Shown here: positions 28,358 through 37,857 of the stretch, one piece after another | Layout of the letters: the number at the start of each line of letters is the position of its first letter | Numbering within the stretch: the stretch's first letter is position 1 | Source of the DNA: Psychrobacter sp. bablab_jr014 | GTDB lineage: Bacteria > Pseudomonadota > Gammaproteobacteria > Pseudomonadales > Moraxellaceae | DNA length: 64,000 nt | Direction: 5' to 3' | Assembly (NCBI RefSeq): GCF_016464015.1 | Contig: NZ_JACDXT010000019.1 | Span: 124,001 to 188,000 of the forward strand | Translations under genes and position numbers: made by a program | Notes under the pieces: model-generated | What the model was told of the DNA's origin: nothing | Database searches by the model: none | The model's input: only the letters and a program-made list of their open reading frames with translations

Positions 28358-29269
28358 ATGAATCAACGTACTATTCAAGCAGCGATTGCCGTTACAGGTA
28401 TAGGTTTGCACAGCGGTGAACCTGTGCATCTTGCGTTTTACCCGCAGCCGACAGATACGGGTATTGTCTTTGAACGCTCGGACCTCATTGGCTCAGCGCC
28501 TGTACCAGCAGATGCCTTTTTGGTGCAGGACACTTTGATGTCTTCTAACTTGGTTTTAGATGATGTGCGTATCGGTACGGTTGAGCATTTACTCAGCGCT
28601 ATTGCAGGCCTTGGTATTGATAACTTATTGATTCGAGTATCTTCTGCCGAGATTCCCATTATGGATGGTAGTGCTGCACCGTTCGTCGATATTTTGCTCG
28701 ATGCAGGTATCTGCGAACAAGAAAAGGCAAAGAAGTTCTTGAAAGTCGTTCGTCCTGTACGCGTCAAAATTGATGATAAATGGGCAGAACTGCGTCCGTA
28801 TGATGGTTTTGAATTAAACTTTGAGATTGACTTTGATCATCCTGCTTTTGATAAAGAGCAGCAGCATGCACAATTTAGTCTTTCCTCACAAAACTTTATA
28901 GAGGGACTGTGTAGTGCCCGTACTTTTGGCTTTGTTAAAGATATCGAAATGATGCGCCAAAATAACTTAGCACGCGGCGGAAGCATGGAAAACGCGATTG
29001 TTATCGATGATATGCAAGTATTGAATGCAGAAGGTCTGCGTTTTGTGGATGAATTTGTGCGTCATAAAATTTTAGATGCACTTGGTGATTTGTATTTGAT
29101 TGGACATCCTATCTTGGGTCGTTTTAACGCGTACAAATCGGGTCATGCTTTAAACAATTTACTAGTACGTGAAGTACTTTCTGATGAAAATAATTTTGAA
29201 ATTGTAACATTTGATGACAACGTAACTGCGCCTATCGACTATTTACGTGTGAATGACGTAATCGTCTAA
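28358..29269 (+). CDS. lpxC: UDP-3-O-acyl-N-acetylglucosamine deacetylase LpxC
   Basis: LpxC is the zinc deacetylase that commits precursor to lipid A synthesis, and a substrate of FtsH in enterobacteria. The 303 residues match. Zinc ligands are the His of GTVEHLLSA and the His/Asp of RHKILDALGDLYLIGHP. The start has GGGAG upstream. A strong terminator follows. ftsH is present 4.5 kb away; whether it degrades this LpxC cannot be seen. Confidence 0.97.
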   Translation: MNQRTIQAAIAVTGIGLHSGEPVHLAFYPQPTDTGIVFERSDLIGSAPVPADAFLVQDTLMSSNLVLDDVRIGTVEHLLSAIAGLGIDNLLIRVSSAEIPIMDGSAAPFVDILLDAGICEQEKAKKFLKVVRPVRVKIDDKWAELRPYDGFELNFEIDFDHPAFDKEQQHAQFSLSSQNFIEGLCSARTFGFVKDIEMMRQNNLARGGSMENAIVIDDMQVLNAEGLRFVDEFVRHKILDALGDLYLIGHPILGRFNAYKSGHALNNLLVREVLSDENNFEIVTFDDNVTAPIDYLRVNDVIV

Positions 29270-29426
29270 GGAAAAGTACAGGATTATACAGGCTGTTTCG
29301 TAACACTTACGCAATATTACATTTTAGAGCGTCAGCCTATTTGTTGTTAGATAAAAAAATACAGCCTATGAGTTGCAAAAAGCGCTGATCAGCTCTATTG
29401 ATGGGTTCTTATACTATTTTTTAGAA

Positions 29427-29479
29427 ATACCCAAACTTTTATCTTCAAGATGAAGTAAAAAGTTTGGGTATTTTTTTTA
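29427..29479. terminator. Strong bidirectional terminator, lpxC / dciA
   Basis: ATACCCAAACTTTT pairs with AAAAGTTTGGGTAT around a 17-nt loop, which can itself form a small stem. Long T and A runs flank it. It sits between convergent lpxC and dciA. Confidence 0.92.
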
Positions 29480-29562
29480 TATTAATTTTGAGAATAATTA
29501 TCATCATTTACAAAGCTGTAAAGTTATTTTTTACATAAAGTTACAAAGTAAACGCCAAAAAA

Positions 29563-30078
29563 TCAGTCATTAATTAAGCGTAAAAGTGCATTTTTGAGTT
29601 TTTGGTCGGTGGTGACATGCTCGGCTGCCTGTGCTATAGTCCGCTTTGTGTTTTGGCTAAGGGCCTGATTTACATTGGCTTTGTTAGTATTTTTAAACAC
29701 ATCTGGTCGAGAAGACTGGGACGACTGAGCAACCTTATTGGCGCAATTGTCCACTACTACGACACGCAGTTCTTTGAGTTGTCGAAACGTAAGTGATTGA
29801 TTGGTCAAGAGTTCTAGATATGCCTTTTGTAAATAGCGCATATGGTTGGCAGCCGTTACGGAGCAGACACTGAGCGTAAGCTCAGTATCAGTGAGCCCCA
29901 CAACCCAGCAGGTAGACAGGATTTCTTCTGGCAGACACTCTGCCAATAGATGCTTTATTTCATCAGTAGCCGTAATCAACCGATGTAGGTCATGGGTTAG
30001 ACTACTGGGTAGAGCACTACCAGCAAAGGCTTGATGTTCAATAAGCTGAGCGAGCCGATTGGGCTGTTTTTTTGACAT
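29563..30078 (-). CDS. dciA: DUF721 protein, DciA-type helicase-loading factor
   Basis: The protein has 171 residues. DciA (DUF721) is the ancestral DnaB loader in bacteria without DnaC. A DUF721-like KH fold spans roughly residues 35-115 (LLAECLPEEILSTCWVVGLTDTELTLSV...), followed by a disordered Gln/Asn/Ser-rich tail. Identification rests on weak sequence features plus position: in Pseudomonas a DUF721 gene sits beside lpxC and is followed by an envelope peptidase gene, as here. An upstream ATG at 30090 is equally possible as a start. Confidence 0.75.
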   Translation of the reverse strand: MSKKQPNRLAQLIEHQAFAGSALPSSLTHDLHRLITATDEIKHLLAECLPEEILSTCWVVGLTDTELTLSVCSVTAANHMRYLQKAYLELLTNQSLTFRQLKELRVVVVDNCANKVAQSSQSSRPDVFKNTNKANVNQALSQNTKRTIAQAAEHVTTDQKLKNALLRLIND

Positions 30079-30294
30079 CGTAGGTGTCATCCCCGTGATG
30101 ATAAAGGTACGGTTCAAAAATCCATTTAAGATAAGAGGTGCGGCAAACGATCATTACGGATATGAGGTCATAGACCGTTGCACGTTTGCTGATATGAAGA
30201 GTGTAGCATGATTGGCATACCATGCTCTTCTAAATGATTTGATGCACTGTTAAGGATGACAGGCACTCTTGTATTAACAATAGGTAGCAACTTT

Positions 30295-31023
30295 ATGAAA
30301 CGAGCTTTATTTCTTTTTTCGGTATTAGGCATGGGCGTGGCACAAACGAGTGGTGCAGCAGAAGTCTACTACCAACCAAATAATGCTTCTATCAACACGG
30401 TGACTAACCGTACGATTAGCGCCAATTATGGCTCAAGTAAGAATATTTATAGTACCAGTAGCGGCGCACATGTTTTTAGCAACGACGAAATCAGTCAAGC
30501 TATCGACAATCTAAGTGCTCATGCCAAACAAAAAGAGTATGAGCTGGCCTCATTGACCAGTCAGCTGTCATACGAAAAGCGCCAACAAGCGCGTGCTTCG
30601 GTACCAAGCAGCGGCTCAGCACCCGCTATTGCGGCTTCTCGCGCCTCAAGCGTGGCATTATCAAGCAGCTCAGGCTGGTGTGCACGCTACGTGCGTAAAG
30701 CATTACAGTTTGCAGGCTATGATTTCACACCAAATCCATCTGCCTATCAGTATGCTACTCGTGGCACTTTGGCAAATGCAGGCTTTAGCAAAATCAGCAA
30801 TGACAGTGAGCCACAAGTCGGTGACGTGGTTGTTTATGACCGCAGCGCAAAGCACCCTCATGGCCACATTCAAATCTTTGACGGTACGCATTGGATTTCT
30901 GACTTCCGTCAAAACAGCATCAGCCCATACAGCGGCGTTTATAACTACACCACATGGCGCGATACGCGTTACGTAGACGACGCATCAGATCGTGGCATCT
31001 ATCTTGCGATGGCAGACAAATAA
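30295..31023 (+). CDS. Secreted CHAP-domain peptidoglycan hydrolase
   Basis: The protein has 242 residues. Its signal peptide is MKRALFLFSVLGMGVAQ, ending near SGAA. A Ser/Ala-rich linker contains a possible coiled stretch at residues 63-100. The CHAP (NlpC/P60-related amidase) domain spans about residues 122-235, with catalytic Cys129 (SGWCARYV) and His191 (HPHGHIQIF). CHAP domains cut peptide cross-bridges or the MurNAc-Ala amide. The gene is divergent from dciA and has its own terminator. Confidence 0.85.
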   Translation: MKRALFLFSVLGMGVAQTSGAAEVYYQPNNASINTVTNRTISANYGSSKNIYSTSSGAHVFSNDEISQAIDNLSAHAKQKEYELASLTSQLSYEKRQQARASVPSSGSAPAIAASRASSVALSSSSGWCARYVRKALQFAGYDFTPNPSAYQYATRGTLANAGFSKISNDSEPQVGDVVVYDRSAKHPHGHIQIFDGTHWISDFRQNSISPYSGVYNYTTWRDTRYVDDASDRGIYLAMADK

Positions 31024-31083
31024 GCAGTCTTTGCTTAATAGGCAAATGATATTGCCTAGCGCTTTTGCCCACAGTTTCTCCAA

Positions 31084-31121
31084 ACCCAGCAATTTTCACG
31101 TTAAGATTGCTGGTTTTTTTT
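31084..31121 (+). terminator. Terminator after the CHAP gene
   Basis: ACCCAGCAAT pairs with ATTGCTGGTT across an internal loop, with a following run of eight T. Confidence 0.88.
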
Positions 31122-31180
31122 GTCTACACATTGTGCTTTTAATGAGTGATTAGCTTTCAAAAGTGATATGTAAGGGGTAC

Positions 31181-31873
31181 TTATGATAGCGCTGTCCAAT
31201 AGTCCTTATTGTGAAAATCGGGTGGAGAAGGGTGCACGGGTGCAAAGTACAAATGCATGCCTGCCAGTTTGAGTATCACGCAAGGATGTAGGTAGGCAGG
31301 ATAAAAGTCAGGGTCAATCGCACGCAGCTCACTTAAAGGGATATTGAAACGGCGGTTATATTCCTGCGAATCTGGCTGGATGGTCGTTTCTGTGTCGGTA
31401 CTGCTGCTTATATAGGACGACGGCCAGTAAATGCTTGCTGCTTTATTATCTTGGGTATTGTATAAGGCGGTCGGCGGTAAGTGGTTGGGCGTACGATAAT
31501 CGCCAAACTGATACAGCGCATAGCGTCCATCGGGACTGGCGTTAACTTCTATATAGGCAGTGCTGTTTTTGAGTGCAATAAAGCATTCAAGGCAGGTTTC
31601 TTGCCATAGATAATCGGTAAAGTGGACGTGCTCAGGATGCCAATCAGGCCAGTCTAAATGCGCCGCTAATGTTTCGTCGTTTATTGTGATGCGGTAATCG
31701 AAAGACAGTGATTTAGCAGGCACATTTGAGAAGGTTACGGTTACGATGATGCGTATAGCATCTAAAGCGGCATAAGTGGTCTGTAATGTCTCTGCGATAG
31801 TATCCAGCTCATGTGCTGCCAGCTGTAAAGAAAATTGCCATTGACGGTCTGTGTCTGCGACTTGATGGGTCAT
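31181..31873 (-). CDS. DOMON-like domain protein
   Basis: A 230-residue soluble protein without signal peptide. The core DYLWQETCLECFIAL ... AYIEVNASPDGRYALYQFGDYR matches the DOMON-like family of proteobacteria, a beta-sandwich of the carbohydrate/heme-binding DOMON type whose cellular role is not established. It lies between the CHAP gene (convergent) and yhbY (same strand, 140 bp upstream). Confidence 0.75.
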   Translation of the reverse strand: MTHQVADTDRQWQFSLQLAAHELDTIAETLQTTYAALDAIRIIVTVTFSNVPAKSLSFDYRITINDETLAAHLDWPDWHPEHVHFTDYLWQETCLECFIALKNSTAYIEVNASPDGRYALYQFGDYRTPNHLPPTALYNTQDNKAASIYWPSSYISSSTDTETTIQPDSQEYNRRFNIPLSELRAIDPDFYPAYLHPCVILKLAGMHLYFAPVHPSPPDFHNKDYWTALS

Positions 31874-32011
31874 TGCGGTCTTTTTATATGCCTTATTAAA
31901 TACAATTTTTTAGGGGCTGTAGTAGATAAGCCCCAAGTGCCAGCCATAAAAAAAGCGCTGACCGCAGCAGAAATATATCTTACTGAGGAAGCGCCAGTAC
32001 TGCCACACGCA

Positions 32012-32320
32012 TTAACCGTGGCGAGTTAAGTTCGACAGCTTTGGGTTGGCGTTCGGGTTTTGACGCAACAGTAGCGCCATACGACCGATGCTATGAATCA
32101 AATAAGCATTGGCAGTAGTCGCAAGCTCAGTACCAATCATATCGCGGTCATGCTTGCTGCCCGCAGGTAATTTAACTTTGATTAACTCATGGTCGTTTAA
32201 CGCACGGTCAATCTCTTCGATGATGGCAGGGGTGACGCCATTGTTACCAATCATAACCACAGGTTTTAGCTCGTGACCGATACCTTTTAAGCGTTTGATA
32301 GTGGCGTTATCAAGTTCCAT
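32012..32320 (-). CDS. yhbY: YhbY family RNA-binding protein (CRM domain)
   Basis: A 102-residue CRM-domain protein associated with the pre-50S ribosomal subunit. The core LKGIGHELKPVVMIGNNGVT and the following EIDRALNDHELIKVKL are diagnostic. The ATG at 32320 with AGGATT upstream is chosen over a longer frame to 32380. It is divergent from rlmE, an arrangement conserved in gammaproteobacteria, where yhbY faces rlmE-ftsH. Confidence 0.92.
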   Translation of the reverse strand: MELDNATIKRLKGIGHELKPVVMIGNNGVTPAIIEEIDRALNDHELIKVKLPAGSKHDRDMIGTELATTANAYLIHSIGRMALLLRQNPNANPKLSNLTRHG

Positions 32321-32799
32321 AATAATCCTAATCGTGTCAGCGTCGTTTGGTGTCTTGCCAGCATGTATCACTGAGCGCATACGTCCAACGACAAAGTAAA
32401 AATAAAATAGCCCAAAGACCTTAGCGTTATTTTAACACTGTCTTTTTAGCAATATGAGCAGATATGTTACAAAAAGGCATGTATTGTCTATAAAGGCGCG
32501 TTACTGATAGACAGGACGCTGAGGTAGGCAAAAAGAGCGCTAGTGTAGCAACTGCACTATAAGGACGCAATCCATTACGGTATATTATTTGCGTTTAAAT
32601 GGCTTATTAAAACGTGTGCACAATCTATACACGACACGTCATTTACGTGGCGTAGAGGCTACAATAGCGGTCTGTGAAAATGTTACACTAAATATAAAGG
32701 ATGATAGTTTAAGCTTGATTGATTTATAAGCAAAAACTAAGCGTCCATCAGACAATTAAAGCGTAAAATATCTGCATGATATAAGATAAGGAGTCACGT
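32321..32799. other. Divergent yhbY / rlmE intergenic region
   Basis: 479 bp without a gene. Candidate -10 elements on the + strand are TACAAT at 32660-32665 and TACACT at 32684-32689, but neither has a convincing -35. I see no tRNA or riboswitch. Confidence 0.45.
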
Positions 32800-33432
32800 T
32801 TGGCCACGCGTATTGAAAACAAAAAGCTGTCAAAAAGTAGCCGTGCTTGGATGAAAGAGCACCTTGATGATTATTATGTGCAGCAGGCTCAAAAAGAAGG
32901 CTACCGCGCGCGTGCCGCCTACAAACTTTTAGAAATCAATGAAAAGACCAAGCTGATTCGTCCTGGGATGACGGTGGTTGATTTGGGCAGTGCCCCTGGC
33001 AGTTGGTCACAAGTAGCGGGGCGTTTGGTTGGCGATAATGGCATTTTGATTGCCTCTGACATCTTGCCGATGGATGCGCTTGAGAACGTTACCTTTATTC
33101 AAGGCGATTTTCGTGAGCAAGACGTTTTTGAAAAGATTATGAACGAAGTGGGTGGTCGTCAAGTCGATGTGGTGCTCTCTGATATGGCGCCCAACACGTC
33201 GGGTAACTCGGCGGTCGATCAGCCGCGCATGATGTACCTATGTGAGCTGGCGGTCGAGTTTGCCGAAGCCACATTGCCTAAAGGCGGCTCGCTTATTATG
33301 AAAGTATTTCAGGGTGAAGGCGAGCAGGCTTTGCGCCAAGACATGCAGCAGCGTTTTAGCAAAGTACGTACGATTAAACCAGCAGCATCTCGTCCGCGCT
33401 CTAAAGAGGTCTTTTGGGTGGCGACGAAATAG
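32800..33432 (+). CDS. rlmE: 23S rRNA (uridine2552-2'-O)-methyltransferase
   Basis: RlmE (FtsJ/RrmJ) methylates U2552 in the 50S A-loop using SAM and is heat-induced in E. coli. The protein has 210 residues. The SAM loop is VVDLGSAPGSWSQVA near residue 58. The catalytic K-D-K-E residues are visible in RAAYKLLE, LSDMAPNTSG, LIMKVFQG and SKEVFWVA. The start codon is TTG at 32800; a clear AAGGAG six bases upstream decides it. ftsH follows. Confidence 0.95.
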   Translation: MATRIENKKLSKSSRAWMKEHLDDYYVQQAQKEGYRARAAYKLLEINEKTKLIRPGMTVVDLGSAPGSWSQVAGRLVGDNGILIASDILPMDALENVTFIQGDFREQDVFEKIMNEVGGRQVDVVLSDMAPNTSGNSAVDQPRMMYLCELAVEFAEATLPKGGSLIMKVFQGEGEQALRQDMQQRFSKVRTIKPAASRPRSKEVFWVATK

Positions 33433-33545
33433 TCGACAATCTTTATTGTTGGCATTGACATCACTGAGCAAATAAAGCACAGTCGTACGCGGTAGGGGCA
33501 ATGAGAATAGTTGCTATTACCGATAAGGAATAAATGGTGAGATGT

Positions 33546-33574
33546 CTTGAATTATACAAGGCAAAACCACATAT
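33546..33574 (+). promoter_or_regulatory. Sigma-32-like heat-shock promoter for ftsH
   Basis: CTTGAAT (33546-33552) is followed after 14 bp by CCACATAT (33567-33574), close to the RpoH consensus CTTGAAA / CCCCATNT. It lies about 175 bp before the ftsH start. ftsH is under sigma-32 in E. coli, so function is plausible. Confidence 0.6.
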
Positions 33575-33749
33575 CATGATATATTAACTTTGCTTGCTTT
33601 GAGCAAAGTCGTCTGTTAAGCAGAGGCTGACCATATGGGGCGTTGCCATACATCACGGACAATAGTGATAGGCAACCTCAAAGAAGCAGCACGCACAGGC
33701 GTTACGTGTTTAATAAAACACACCAATAAGTAAGGGATGGGAATAACTA

Positions 33750-35639
33750 GTGAGCGACATGGTAAAAAATACCTTATTGTGGCTGGTAGTCATTGGCGTA
33801 TTAGTGCTGGTGTTCAGCGGCTTTGATCAGTCGTCCGAACCAGACAATCTCAACTATTCTGAATTTGTGACCGCGGTGTCCGACGATCAGATAGCCAGCG
33901 TAGAGATTGACGGCGAACAGATTACTGGCGAAAAGAAAAATGGTTCGACCTTTGAGACCATCCGTCCTGCCGTGTCTGACGATCAGCTGATGCCGCTATT
34001 GCGTGAAAAAGACGTTGAAGTACAAGGCACTGCACCAAAGCGCCAAAGTATATTGATGCAGCTATTGATAGCCAGTTTCCCAATTTTGTTAATTATTGGT
34101 CTGTTCTTATTCTTTATGCGTAATATGCAAGGCGGCGCTGGTGGTAAAGGCGGCGGTCCAATGAGTTTTGGTAAATCAAAAGCCAAAATGTTGACAGAAG
34201 ATCAAATCAAAGTGAACTTTGATGATGTGGCAGGCTGTGAAGAAGCCAAGCAAGAAGTGGTCGAAGTGGTCGACTTCTTGCGTGATCCAGATAAATTTAC
34301 CAAGCTGGGTGCAATGATTCCCCGCGGTATCTTGATGGTAGGCCCTCCTGGTACAGGTAAAACACTTTTGGCAAAAGCCATCGCAGGCGAAGCAAAAGTA
34401 CCGTTTTTCTCAATTTCAGGTTCTGACTTTGTAGAGATGTTCGTTGGTGTCGGTGCCTCACGTGTGCGTGATATGTTTGAACAAGCCAAAAAGAGCGCGC
34501 CATGTATCATCTTTATCGATGAGATTGACGCGGTCGGTCGTCATCGTGGCTCAGGTATGGGCGGCGGTAATGATGAGCGCGAACAAACCTTGAACCAGCT
34601 TTTGGTTGAAATGGATGGCTTCGAGGGTAACGAAGGCGTTATCGTCATTGCAGCGACCAACCGTGCAGATGTGCTGGATAAAGCGCTATTGCGTCCAGGT
34701 CGTTTTGACCGTCAAGTACAAGTCGGTCTACCAGACATTAAAGGCCGTGAGCAGATTTTAAACGTGCATTTGAAAAAATTGCCAAGTACAGTCGCTGTAG
34801 ATGCTCGTGCCTTAGCTCGTGGTACGCCTGGTTTTAGTGGTGCGCAGCTGGCAAACCTTGTCAACGAAGCGGCACTCTTCGCTGCGCGTCGTAATAAGCG
34901 CAGTGTGGATATGCACGACTTTGAAGATGCGAAAGACAAGCTTTACATGGGTCCTGAGCGTAAGTCTATGGTACTGCGTGAAGAAGAGCGCCGTGCGACC
35001 GCTTATCATGAAGCAGGTCACGCCCTAGTGGCTGAGCTATTACCAGGTACAGACCCTGTGCATAAAGTAACCATTATGCCGCGTGGTTTTGCCCTTGGTG
35101 TGACATGGCAGTTGCCTGAGCACGACACAACCAGCATGTACAAATCAAAAATGCTTAACGACATTGCGATTTTGTTCGGTGGTCGTATTGCAGAAGAAGT
35201 CTTTATTCATCAGATGTCAACGGGCGCATCAAATGACTTTGAGCGTGCGACTAAAATGGCGCGTGCAATGGTTACCAAGTACGGTATGTCGGATGCGTTA
35301 GGTGTGATGGTCTATGAAGACGATGACAGCTCACAAGGCTACTTTGGTGGCGGTCGTAGTATCTCAGAAGCCACGCAGCAAAAAGTCGATGATGAAGTGC
35401 GCCGTATGCTAGAAGAGCAATACGATATTGCACGTGAGCTGATCGAAGCCAACCAAGATAAGATGCATGCGATGGTCGATGCCTTGATGAAGTGGGAAAC
35501 GATTGATCGCGACCAGTTACAAGACATCTTGGCAGGTGAAGAGCCGCGTCCACCAAAGGTTTATCAGCAAACGGAAGTGTCATTGTCAAAAGATGACAAG
35601 AACACACCAGTGACACCGCCACCGCTACCAGCAATGTAA
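33750..35639 (+). CDS. ftsH: ATP-dependent zinc metalloprotease FtsH
   Basis: FtsH is the membrane-bound AAA+ protease that degrades misassembled membrane proteins and regulatory substrates. The 629 residues include two membrane helices (residues about 8-22 and 103-122) around a periplasmic domain. The Walker A motif is GPPGTGKT (198-205) and Walker B is [11 protein letters not shown]. The zinc motif HEAGH is at 420-424. The start is GTG at 33750, with an ATG three codons later (33759) as alternative. It ends in a Pro-rich tail and a terminator. Confidence 0.97.
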   Translation: MSDMVKNTLLWLVVIGVLVLVFSGFDQSSEPDNLNYSEFVTAVSDDQIASVEIDGEQITGEKKNGSTFETIRPAVSDDQLMPLLREKDVEVQGTAPKRQSILMQLLIASFPILLIIGLFLFFMRNMQGGAGGKGGGPMSFGKSKAKMLTEDQIKVNFDDVAGCEEAKQEVVEVVDFLRDPDKFTKLGAMIPRGILMVGPPGTGKTLLAKAIAGEAKVPFFSISGSDFVEMFVGVGASRVRDMFEQAKKSAPCIIFIDEIDAVGRHRGSGMGGGNDEREQTLNQLLVEMDGFEGNEGVIVIAATNRADVLDKALLRPGRFDRQVQVGLPDIKGREQILNVHLKKLPSTVAVDARALARGTPGFSGAQLANLVNEAALFAARRNKRSVDMHDFEDAKDKLYMGPERKSMVLREEERRATAYHEAGHALVAELLPGTDPVHKVTIMPRGFALGVTWQLPEHDTTSMYKSKMLNDIAILFGGRIAEEVFIHQMSTGASNDFERATKMARAMVTKYGMSDALGVMVYEDDDSSQGYFGGGRSISEATQQKVDDEVRRMLEEQYDIARELIEANQDKMHAMVDALMKWETIDRDQLQDILAGEEPRPPKVYQQTEVSLSKDDKNTPVTPPPLPAM

Positions 35640-35672
35640 AAACTGACTGTTAGGTTTACTAAATTGCTGCCG

Positions 35673-35705
35673 AAAAAGCCCTTTTTTTATAAAAGGGCTT
35701 TTTTA
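35673..35705 (+). terminator. Terminator after ftsH
   Basis: AAAAAGCCC and GGGCTTTTTT form the stem around an A/T-rich loop, followed by a T run. Confidence 0.9.
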
Positions 35706-35784
35706 TTATGCGTCCTTTGTTGTTATGATGAACAGCGTTATCCTTTAATAAAACTACAAAAATATCATTCATTACGGATGTCTT

Positions 35785-36687
35785 ATGTCACTATTCCAAC
35801 CGCTTCCTCCTTATATTATTAGCAGTCGTCACAAGAATTTAGATTTGTCTTATCCGCAAGTCATGGGTATTTTGAATGTGACGCCAGACTCTTTTTCTGA
35901 CGGTGGGCAATTTACCTCTGTCATGCGGGCGACGCGTCACTGTCAAGAAATGCTGAATGCAGGTGCGAGTATTATCGATATTGGTGGAGAATCTACGCGC
36001 CCTAATGCCGATAGTGTCAGCACCAGTGAAGAAATCCAACGCGTCGTCCCTGTCGTTAAAGCCATTCGCCGTCAATGCGGTTCAGCGCCTTGGATATCGA
36101 TTGATACCAGTAATCCTGAAGTCATGCAAGCGGCCTATGAGGCGGGGGCTGATATCTGGAATGACGTACGTGCGCTCAAACGCGCTGGCGCTGCTGAAAT
36201 GGCTGCTAAGCTTGATATTCCTGTGATGCTCATGCATATGCGCGGTGAGCCTGACACCATGAATGACTTGGCAAATTATCAGCAAGTGGTTACTGAGGTA
36301 AAGCATGAGCTGATTGTGCGTATTGATGAAGTCACGCAAGCGGGTGTGCGTCGCGATAATATGATTATCGATCCAGGCTTTGGCTTTGCCAAAAATTACG
36401 AGCAGCACTGCACGCTATTGACTGAGCTGCGTCAGTTCGAAAGCTTGGGTCTGCCATTGATGTTTGGCATATCACGCAAGCGCTTTTTGGCAGAGGTACT
36501 GAGTAAAAGTGGTATCGATGCTTTTGCTGATACCAAAGCCGATGAACGCGATGCCGCAGGGACAGCAGCGGGTCTGTTTGCTATTCAGCAAGGGGCATGT
36601 ATCGTGCGAACTCATAATGTGCCAATGATGGCGCAGACGGTCGCGCTGTGGTCGCAGTTGTCTGAGCATAGGCATGGGGATCAGTAG
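35785..36687 (+). CDS. folP: Dihydropteroate synthase
   Basis: FolP condenses p-aminobenzoate with a pterin pyrophosphate in folate synthesis and is the sulfonamide target. The 300 residues show both signature motifs, MGILNVTPDSFSDGG near residue 27 and DIGGESTRPNA near residue 66, plus the C-terminal GISRKRF. It follows ftsH in the standard gammaproteobacterial order, but behind a terminator. Confidence 0.96.
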   Translation: MSLFQPLPPYIISSRHKNLDLSYPQVMGILNVTPDSFSDGGQFTSVMRATRHCQEMLNAGASIIDIGGESTRPNADSVSTSEEIQRVVPVVKAIRRQCGSAPWISIDTSNPEVMQAAYEAGADIWNDVRALKRAGAAEMAAKLDIPVMLMHMRGEPDTMNDLANYQQVVTEVKHELIVRIDEVTQAGVRRDNMIIDPGFGFAKNYEQHCTLLTELRQFESLGLPLMFGISRKRFLAEVLSKSGIDAFADTKADERDAAGTAAGLFAIQQGACIVRTHNVPMMAQTVALWSQLSEHRHGDQ

Positions 36688-36797
36688 CGCGCATATCGGT
36701 ACTATCTATCTGTGCGGAGGTTATTTACAATAGCTTGTCCGCACAGTAGTGAATGCCTTTGACGGCTTTGCTTTTTTTATTGTTAAGAGGTTTTATT

Positions 36798-37076
36798 ATG
36801 AGTCAGTCTGCCGCCCCTGAGCCTACCAATGAGCAGCGCCGCATCATTTATCAAGCGCGCCGTGGCCTAAAAGAGCTGGATTTTTATATTGATCCGTATG
36901 TGAAGGAGTTGTATTTACACGCATCGCCAGAAGAGCAAGCGACCTTTGCAGAGATGCTGACCTACGAAGACCCTGATTTGCTTGATTATTTTACCAATCA
37001 ATCACGCCCTGATGATGAGGCGGTATGGTCGCTTGTGAATCAAATCAAAACGTGGCGTCATGGCAAAGCCCTGTAA
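36798..37076 (+). CDS. sdhE: FAD assembly factor SdhE
   Basis: SdhE promotes covalent FAD attachment to succinate dehydrogenase flavoprotein subunits. The 92-residue protein carries the RGxxE motif as RGLKE (22-26). The start at 36798 is chosen because an AAGAGG box lies upstream and homologues begin here; 36753 is a non-coding-like extension. It overlaps the next gene by 17 bases, matching the sdhE-ygfX pair of enterobacteria. Confidence 0.92.
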   Translation: MSQSAAPEPTNEQRRIIYQARRGLKELDFYIDPYVKELYLHASPEEQATFAEMLTYEDPDLLDYFTNQSRPDDEAVWSLVNQIKTWRHGKAL

Positions 37077-37533
37077 TATTACGTCCATTGACCCTATGTC
37101 GTTACGGGTTGATGTCGCGATTCGCCCCAGCCGTTGTTACCGCCTTATAATGACGTTGGGGTTTTTGCTTTCTTTGGGGCTATTGGCGTTATTAGCCAAT
37201 TTGCTTTGGTGGCAGTATGCGCTTTTATTGATTGCGTGTGTGCTTACGCTTTATTTTCTGCAGCCACGCACGCGTATCCAGCACATCAGCCAACAGCCCT
37301 TGCATCGACCCTTGACGGACAATTGGCAACTAATTGTCCAGACCGAACCGCGCCCAATCATCTGGCAGGCCAAACTCCTTAGCGCTCAGCATTACGGACG
37401 GGTAATGCGTTTGCGTTTTATGCGTGTTGAGCCTGATGTCCGTCCGTTATCCTTAATCCTTTATGCCGACCAAGTGTCAGCTGCCGATTGGTATGCGCTG
37501 AGTGTCTTGGCACAAAGTGCCCCGCAACAATAA
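37060..37533 (+). CDS. YgfX/CptA-like membrane protein
   Basis: A 157-residue protein with two adjacent hydrophobic helices (about residues 29-47 and 50-66) and a soluble C-terminal domain (NWQLIVQTEPRPIIWQAKLL...). The topology, size and position directly after sdhE match YgfX, a protein linked to SdhE and to flavinylation or division phenotypes in enterobacteria. Sequence similarity is weak, so the name is mostly from synteny. The ATG at 37060 overlaps sdhE; an ATG at 37096 would avoid overlap. Confidence 0.7.
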   Translation: MAKPCNITSIDPMSLRVDVAIRPSRCYRLIMTLGFLLSLGLLALLANLLWWQYALLLIACVLTLYFLQPRTRIQHISQQPLHRPLTDNWQLIVQTEPRPIIWQAKLLSAQHYGRVMRLRFMRVEPDVRPLSLILYADQVSAADWYALSVLAQSAPQQ

Positions 37534-37857
37534 ATTCTGTCTATAACGCTCTTGTCCTCAATAGGCGTTTCTTAGCTTCCTGCCTTATCACTTGCTCAGC
37601 TTTTTTATCCTGTATTCCCTTTATCTCACTTTTAAATGATGTTAACTCTTTGATAAGTAACAAAGCGCTACAGCACATAACAAAACCGCTATTTGATACG
37701 ACAAAGCATCTGCTATGGTAAAAGCATTCCGTATCCGTGAGCATGCCGTTTATACAGATATCGTTGGTCAGAGTTTATAAAAAACGCTATCAGCCAAACA
37801 GACAATGTTTTAAGCGGGTATACATTTGATATAAGACAATAAAAATAGGGGTAAGTT
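37534..37857. other. Intergenic region before yidB
   Basis: 324 bp, AT-rich. No gene, tRNA or clear terminator can be supported. GATATA near 37829 is a possible -10 for the next gene. Confidence 0.4.
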
